The notes beneath the pieces are model-generated. The model did no database searches. It was not told the origin of the DNA and saw only the letters and a program-made list of their open reading frames with translations. DNA of 64,000 bases from Polytrichum commune (taxonomy: Eukaryota; Streptophyta; Polytrichopsida; Polytrichales; Polytrichaceae). A program made the translations under genes and the position numbers. Location of the stretch: contig OX485804.1 in NCBI GenBank assembly GCA_950295325.1, forward strand, positions 31,868,001-31,932,000, read 5' to 3'. Positions 59,059-64,000 of this stretch are shown here, one piece after another (position 1 is the first letter of the stretch; every line of letters begins with the position of its first letter).

Positions 59059-60130
59059 CTAGTAATAAAAAGCATAATGTAAACTTGGCTTTGATACTTT
59101 TGTTCGATTACAAATGTGTAGTTGTAAAAGTATAACATCCTTGAAATGAAATGAAATTGATTTTAAAGTCCAAGAAATCAAAAAGGTTAATGGGACTGAA
59201 AATACATCAAGATGCTTCAAACTAGCTAATTCTCTAGAGTGGCAGAGTGCGGTAGCCTCCGTGAGATAGAGGCTAATGCCCACTTGATGGTAACTGATAT
59301 TTCTTAAGTATAACTAGACAAATTGCTTGTCCGAAAATAATAAGGGATGTAGGGACAAAAACATCGAATGATTATAGCAAAAATAAAAACACAACAACCA
59401 CAACTTTGAATGTTTGTGTTTCATGTTTGCCAACCACCATATTTGTTTATTTTATGATTTATATTGAATGTCATATTGTCAGTTGGAATAGTCCACTATT
59501 CATGCATTAATCCAAATATACTTAAATCCTAGATTGGTCCAATTGAAAGAAAGACTTGAGGCTCCCTAGAATAACATTCTCAAATAATGATGGAAACTTA
59601 TCTCTAATGAGATTATATAGGGGACAATTCCAACATAAAATGTGACTCATTTCCAATTACATTATAAGAGCAAAAGTGGCATAGTCTTGTATCTCTAGAG
59701 ATAGGGATAGTCGACCATTGTCCAATTTCAATGACAAGTCTATGGTTCAAGGTGCGGTAGGCCCAACAATGATTTTGTGTTGTGGTGGCATCAATGGTTG
59801 CTGCAAGTTCAATCCACATTCGTATTTGAGATAATCCTTGAGGTGGAGGTATCTAATTTCTTCCCTAAGAGATGGACAGAGTTCCACTCTTTAGCAAGGA
59901 AAACCTCCTTGATATCATCATATGTTGTTTTTGATGTGGTTGGGTTGTCATTGGGGGGTCCTAGTGAGATAGATCCCATGATATCTTCCACATAGTTGTT
60001 GATTTATGCCAAGTGTTAAAATCCTTGTTCGGCCAAGTGTCGGGAAAGCGAGGTTGCAATGGTAAATTTGTTTGCACGAGACATGACAAAGTTTCTTAAA
60101 TCAACTGGATGACAAATGACTAGGAGCTTA
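59059..60130 (-). pseudogene. Reverse-transcriptase C-terminal remnant of a non-LTR-type retroelement
   Basis: On the minus strand 59819-59613 encodes RLVIEIGQWSTIPISRDTRL, then CHFCSYNVIGNESHFMLE. This is the Cys/His-rich tail that follows reverse transcriptase in many LINE-like elements (RLxxExGRW ... RxCxxC ... E.HFLxxCPLY). After a frameshift YNLIRDKFPSLFENVI continues the family pattern. A MITE-like segment (about 59290-59540) then interrupts it, and 59283-59180 (ISLYLTEATALCHSREL) resumes. Upstream, 59991-59809 and about 60100 hold further decayed coding. Several frameshifts, so dead. Confidence 0.5.
59290..59540 (-). mobile_element. MITE-like segment Z interrupting the retroelement remnant
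   Basis: About 240 bp that match 48185-48450 in the opposite orientation (CTAGGATTTAAGTATA at one end, AGTTATACTTAAGAAATATC at the other; a shared TTAAGTATA forms a short inverted end). It splits the retroelement ORF. TSD not resolved. Confidence 0.5.
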
Positions 60131-61249
60131 TCTTAGATGTTCCACATAGGATGTGGATGTACACTCTATCTAAGCATTATAAGTCCCGTCGAAAAGTTCA
60201 AGCTCACGAGCGAGTCAAAAGCTCAAGTGTAAAGTGAATTTATGTAAACAAGTGGGACTAAGAGGCTTTCTCCCAATGAGAAGGATCTTTTCTTCAAGCT
60301 TTTGAAGACCTCTCTAGTGTAAAGGGGGTCTTGAAGTCAATGTACAATGTCTCTTCCATGGGGACTTTAGGGATATTCCATAGGTTTTGTTTCTTTTGAA
60401 CATGTCATTTCACTTTTTCCTTTGACAAGCCAACATGAGAATGTTGGCAATTGCAATGTGTACTCAAGTGGAGAAGAAGAAAATTCAAAAGTGGATCACT
60501 TTTGAGCAAATTGAATAGTTGCAAATACCATGTACTGGTAACAGAATTTGGATACTTTGGTTTTCTCAAAATGGATGACACATTAATACTATTTATGGTC
60601 TCGATTTTAACATATTTATAAATTTTGATAATAGTGTTCTAAACATAATGGAGTTTAAACTATTAGTTGGGATAAAATTATAATACTATAGGGAAAGTCA
60701 ATGTGCTTCGACCCAACTCTAGCTTCATACTAGGGCTTAAGAGAGCTTTGTAAAAAATCATCATGCTTTATGATGCATGCCTCCAATCATAAAATGGTTG
60801 ATGCATAAACAAAACTCCCACAAAATATCTTGTAATTGGAACATTTCAACATGTGGGCTCGTTGGAAGGCGTGAGAGTAAATTATACGCACATAGAAGCC
60901 TGGTGAAGACCTATTGGTGACTTGGTCCTTCAAGGGTTAAGATCTCGATTAAAATTAAGGTACTTATGTCTTGAAGCAATAGTATGAACCACTGTCATAC
61001 ATTTGAAGTCCCTCGATGTATGAATTTGTGATTTAAAACGTTGGTTGAATTAGGGTCAGTGTTCATTTTGGGCACATGTACCTTATCAGGAAATTCTAAA
61101 ACAACAGGTTGTTGTTGGTAAAGTTATCGTCCCCACCAATCCCTCATGAACATTGATGTGAAAAGGAGACCCACCAAAAGTAACCACCGATGTTAAAAAT
61201 GACCATATACGTATTCTAACATCCAATACACTAATAATATAAAGCTACG
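60131..61249. other. Duplication unit 2 interior, no gene seen
   Basis: AT-rich sequence matching 48.5-49.9 kb of unit 1 in patches. No ORF or boundary of note. Confidence 0.35.
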
Positions 61250-61530
61250 CGAGCCTTTCATGTTCACTATGTACCATCAAACAACTATATTTAAGCGGTG
61301 TGTGGTTGGGTGTGAATCTAAGAACGGACATCAAAATACATGTCACTGTTCAAAAGACAATAAACTACATGCTCAGAATTTATTCACCGTTAGACTCACA
61401 CAGTCAACAGTGATTGAGATGACCTCTATGACCATTCAAGAACCTCAAGCATTCCCACCGTGATAATGAATAAGATATTCATATGAGCCCCAAACTATAA
61501 AGAGAACTTCTATGGGCACAATTTGGAGTT
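61250..61530 (-). repeat. Dispersed repeat X, inverted copy in unit 2
   Basis: Counterpart of the 49945 copy; CATCAAACAACTATATTTAA corresponds to CATCAATCAACTATATTTGA there. Confidence 0.55.
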
Positions 61531-62201
61531 GACAATGATCTCGCACTTAAACCCTAGTTGTGCGTTTCGCACCCTACTCAAAGTCACAGATGCGGAGCCA
61601 CCATAATGGAAGTGGTCCATCAATAAAACGGAATCGATATTCCAATCTTTGAAATGTGGTGGGATGCATGGTCTAACTTAGGCACTTGTGACGTGTCATT
61701 ATGACCGCTTCAGTGGCGACGTGTCATCAATGATTATAGCAAGTTAGTCTGCTGTGAGCGTCTCTATGTTAAGTACTTTAGCTCGTCTTGTGCGACTTCA
61801 AAACTCCAAGGACTGACTTAATTAAGTCACCCAATATGCAAGCCATTCAGCCCGACTCCACACAAATTTGCCAAGCTACTACTTTAACTTGTAACAATAC
61901 CTAAGTTAAGTGAATTCATCATATGTGTAACACAGTGTGACCTCCCTCTTGCGGCCCCTTATCATCTAAGTTAATTCCAAAGGACTTTCATTCTTATTTT
62001 TGGAGAGATATGGGACTGAAGCTGAACTAGTTTAGGTGATTACGCTCCGTTAACTTTCTATGTTGATTACTATGATTCTGTTTCTTGGTTTTGATCATCC
62101 TACCTTAGTATATTGTTCCTTCCACATAGCGGGTACGATGTGGCATGTCACATGGCCCCAACTCTTTCTTAAAGTTGTTGGTGGTCCAAAATCAACAGTT
62201 A

Positions 62202-62564
62202 GGACCGGTTCACGTGGGGTCCCAAGTCCCAATTCCCACTCCGGTTAGCAAGTCCCAGCTGGCCTCATAAAACCATTGAAATATGGTTAAGATTCATTAA
62301 AATTGGTTCTTGATTACTTTATGTAAAAACATTCACGAGACTTGTGTTAAGAGTCGAGGTCTAGCTTAACTCTCAACACACGTCCCAAGCCCCCCCCCCC
62401 CTCCCTCCCTTTCCAAACAGTGTTGCCATGTAAGCATCCATGTCATAGTTGGGACTCAGGACTTGGGGCCCGCGTGATGTGGTAAGTCCCAACTTCCATG
62501 CTCTCAACGGTTGAGATCGCCCGGATGGACCTCAAGTGACTTGGGAACCTGTGTGAAGCGGCCC
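62202..62564 (+). mobile_element. MITE, family B copy 2 (363 bp, TSD TTA)
   Basis: Ends GGACCGGTTCACGTGGGGTC and AACCTGTGTGAAGCGGCCC, flanked by TTA at 62199-62201 and 62565-62567. Unit 1 near 51460-51475 has the empty site CAGTTATTAG, so the insertion followed the duplication. It contains a C-rich run at about 62390-62405. Confidence 0.85.
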
Positions 62565-62644
62565 TTATTAGTCTAGTCTAGGAGGTTATATTGGACGTTC
62601 GAAGGTGCCCAATGCTGCCCGAGTGAATGAGTGAAAGAAAGAAA

Positions 62645-62684
62645 GAATGAATGAATGAATGAATGAATGAATGAATGAATGAAT
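62645..62684. repeat. (GAAT)10 microsatellite
   Basis: Ten perfect tetranucleotide units, preceded by GAAAGAAAGAAA. The ORFs read across it on the minus strand (FIHS repeats) are artefacts. Confidence 0.9.
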
Positions 62685-63219
62685 GGGCATAGCAGCAGCA
62701 ACACACGAGGCGCGGACACGTGTCCCATGCAAATTGAGGTGGGTCCCACCTCCGCCCCTGGAGCGGCCATTATGTATGTGTGTATGTAAAGTTAACATAC
62801 AACATGGCAGGCCTTTTCCCCTCTCCCTTTGGATGCTTCCCCAGGCTCTCAGCATTGAGGCGCGTCCTCTAGCTTATTATCCCCCGCAAAGCTCTGCAAA
62901 AGGAAGCCGGAAGCGGCCGCCCCGAATGATGTCGAATTGTGGGTATGCAGCTGGTTATGAAGTTGTTAGCAGCGTATTATGAACTGGGGTGGTTGCAGCA
63001 AACTTATTGGGTGGGGATCAATTACTTCGGCGCACACTTTCTGCAACTTCGTTACTTGCTATTCTGCTGTGTCCAGACTCCAGAGAGGCTTCAGAGTGAG
63101 TAGGCACTGGAGCGGAGCGTAGCGAGGCTGCAGAAATCCCATAACTTAAGATTAGATTGCAAGGTGTTCAATAGTTTCGGTGGACATATATGTCGTATTC
63201 AGCCATATCTTGGGATGCG

Positions 63220-64000
63220 AGCTCTCCCGCACTCTGTCCTGGCATGTAGAAACTTCATACTTACCCTGCATGTACAGTGAACATGGACGGTAAGTTAATT
63301 AGCTCAGACAGGGGGGCGGTGGCATGCATCAACACTGCAACTTGCAAACTATGGTGGGTGACTTATTAGCACATGATGTGAAGATGCACACGAGAACTTG
63401 AACTTGATTCAGACCTGATATTATAGGTACATATATAGCTCCTTCAGAGAGTTGAAAGTGTATATATGAGGAAAGGAAGCCTGCACTCTGTCCTGGCATG
63501 TATAATACCCGCCCGGCATCTAAGTGTAATGAACACCACACTGTAGCTCAGACAGGGGAGCCGCGACGGCCACATTCTTAAGCCTCAGATGCAGTGTTAG
63601 TGTCTATTGCGCGGCATTCTTCTTCACATACGCTTCTTGGATCTCCTTTTGTAGCAGAGTGTCCCCAGGCGTGTCAATAGATTACCGAAATCCCATTCAC
63701 CCGTGACATGATGCACCACTGCAACTTGGAAACTATAGGTGTATCACATCTGAAGATGTACACTAGAACTTGAACTTTCTTCGGATCTGATATACATCGA
63801 ACCTAATTCAGAGAGTTGAAAGTAGATCATGTGAGCAAATTAAGCCTTCATATTCCACTGCAGATGTAATCATGCATTTACCGTACTGTCCTCGGACCTC
63901 ATATGTACTATAATACGTACACGGCAAGTACCACGTATAATGAACGCCGAAGTATAGCTCAGACAGGGGCTGATGGCAATATGCAACACTGCAACTTGCA
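63220..64000 (+). repeat. Degenerate satellite at the end of unit 2
   Basis: Same unit as 52020-53169; TAGCTCAGA sites at 63300, 63544 and 63953. Runs off the window. Confidence 0.75.

Larger units (their letters stand above)
53170..64000 (+). repeat. Segmental duplication, unit 2 (continues past the window)
   Basis: Second copy of 40371-53169, joined head to tail at AAACACAGCCAGTGT. It contains insertions absent from unit 1 (54409-54865, 54899-56090, 58075-58386, 62202-62564) and lacks the family A MITEs of unit 1. Confidence 0.85.

Noticed and set aside
48200-59540. Second inverted segment between the duplication units (48.2 kb versus 59.4 kb)
   Set aside because: It interrupts a retroelement ORF in unit 2, so independent insertion of a MITE-like repeat explains it better than inversion.
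62573-62855. Minus-strand ORFs with FIHS repeats
   Set aside because: Direct translation of the (GAAT)10 microsatellite.

Overview
Organism and character. This is nuclear DNA of a land plant: genes with GT-AG introns, CCCTAAA telobox-type motifs, plant-type Copia, hAT, PIF/Harbinger-like and pogo-like elements, TTA-flanked MITEs and a solo LTR. I cannot name the species. The window is gene-poor and repeat-dense, as in a pericentromeric or sex-linked region. All similarities were judged by eye.

Layout. (1) 1-9.7 kb is the genic part: a two-exon + strand gene (877-2199), a small broken minus-strand ORF near a telobox cluster (about 3.2-3.7 kb), a three-exon minus-strand gene with a fourfold 25-residue coiled-coil repeat (6894-4424), a minus-strand terminal exon at 7.6 kb, and a + strand multi-exon gene or gene fragment (8520-9681) ending in a membrane segment. 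I recognise none of these proteins. (2) 10.0-29.5 kb is a nested transposon stack. An old element (11207-29475) with an interrupted minus-strand ORF holds a Copia retrotransposon (12958-21123), a 6.4-kb hAT element (21737-28165) and two short MITEs. The Copia element carries a defective hAT element (17256-19705) with a foldback element inside it. The 6.4-kb hAT element carries a solo LTR. Nearly every layer keeps its target-site duplication (TSD), so the order of insertion can be read. (3) 29.5-40 kb is repeat-rich, with a TTA-flanked MITE, several copies of a dispersed repeat, a 21-copy 52-bp minisatellite and weak gene remnants. (4) 40.4-64 kb is a tandem segmental duplication: unit 1 is 40371-53169 and unit 2 starts at 53170 and runs past the window. 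The two units differ by MITE insertions whose empty sites survive in the other copy, and by a local inversion of about 0.3 kb. Both end in a degenerate 230-300-bp satellite.

How the parts relate. No metabolic or operon-like system is visible. The main content is a readable history of transposition, excision-type footprints, template-switch mutation and segmental duplication. Only the first 10 kb is likely to be expressed host sequence.
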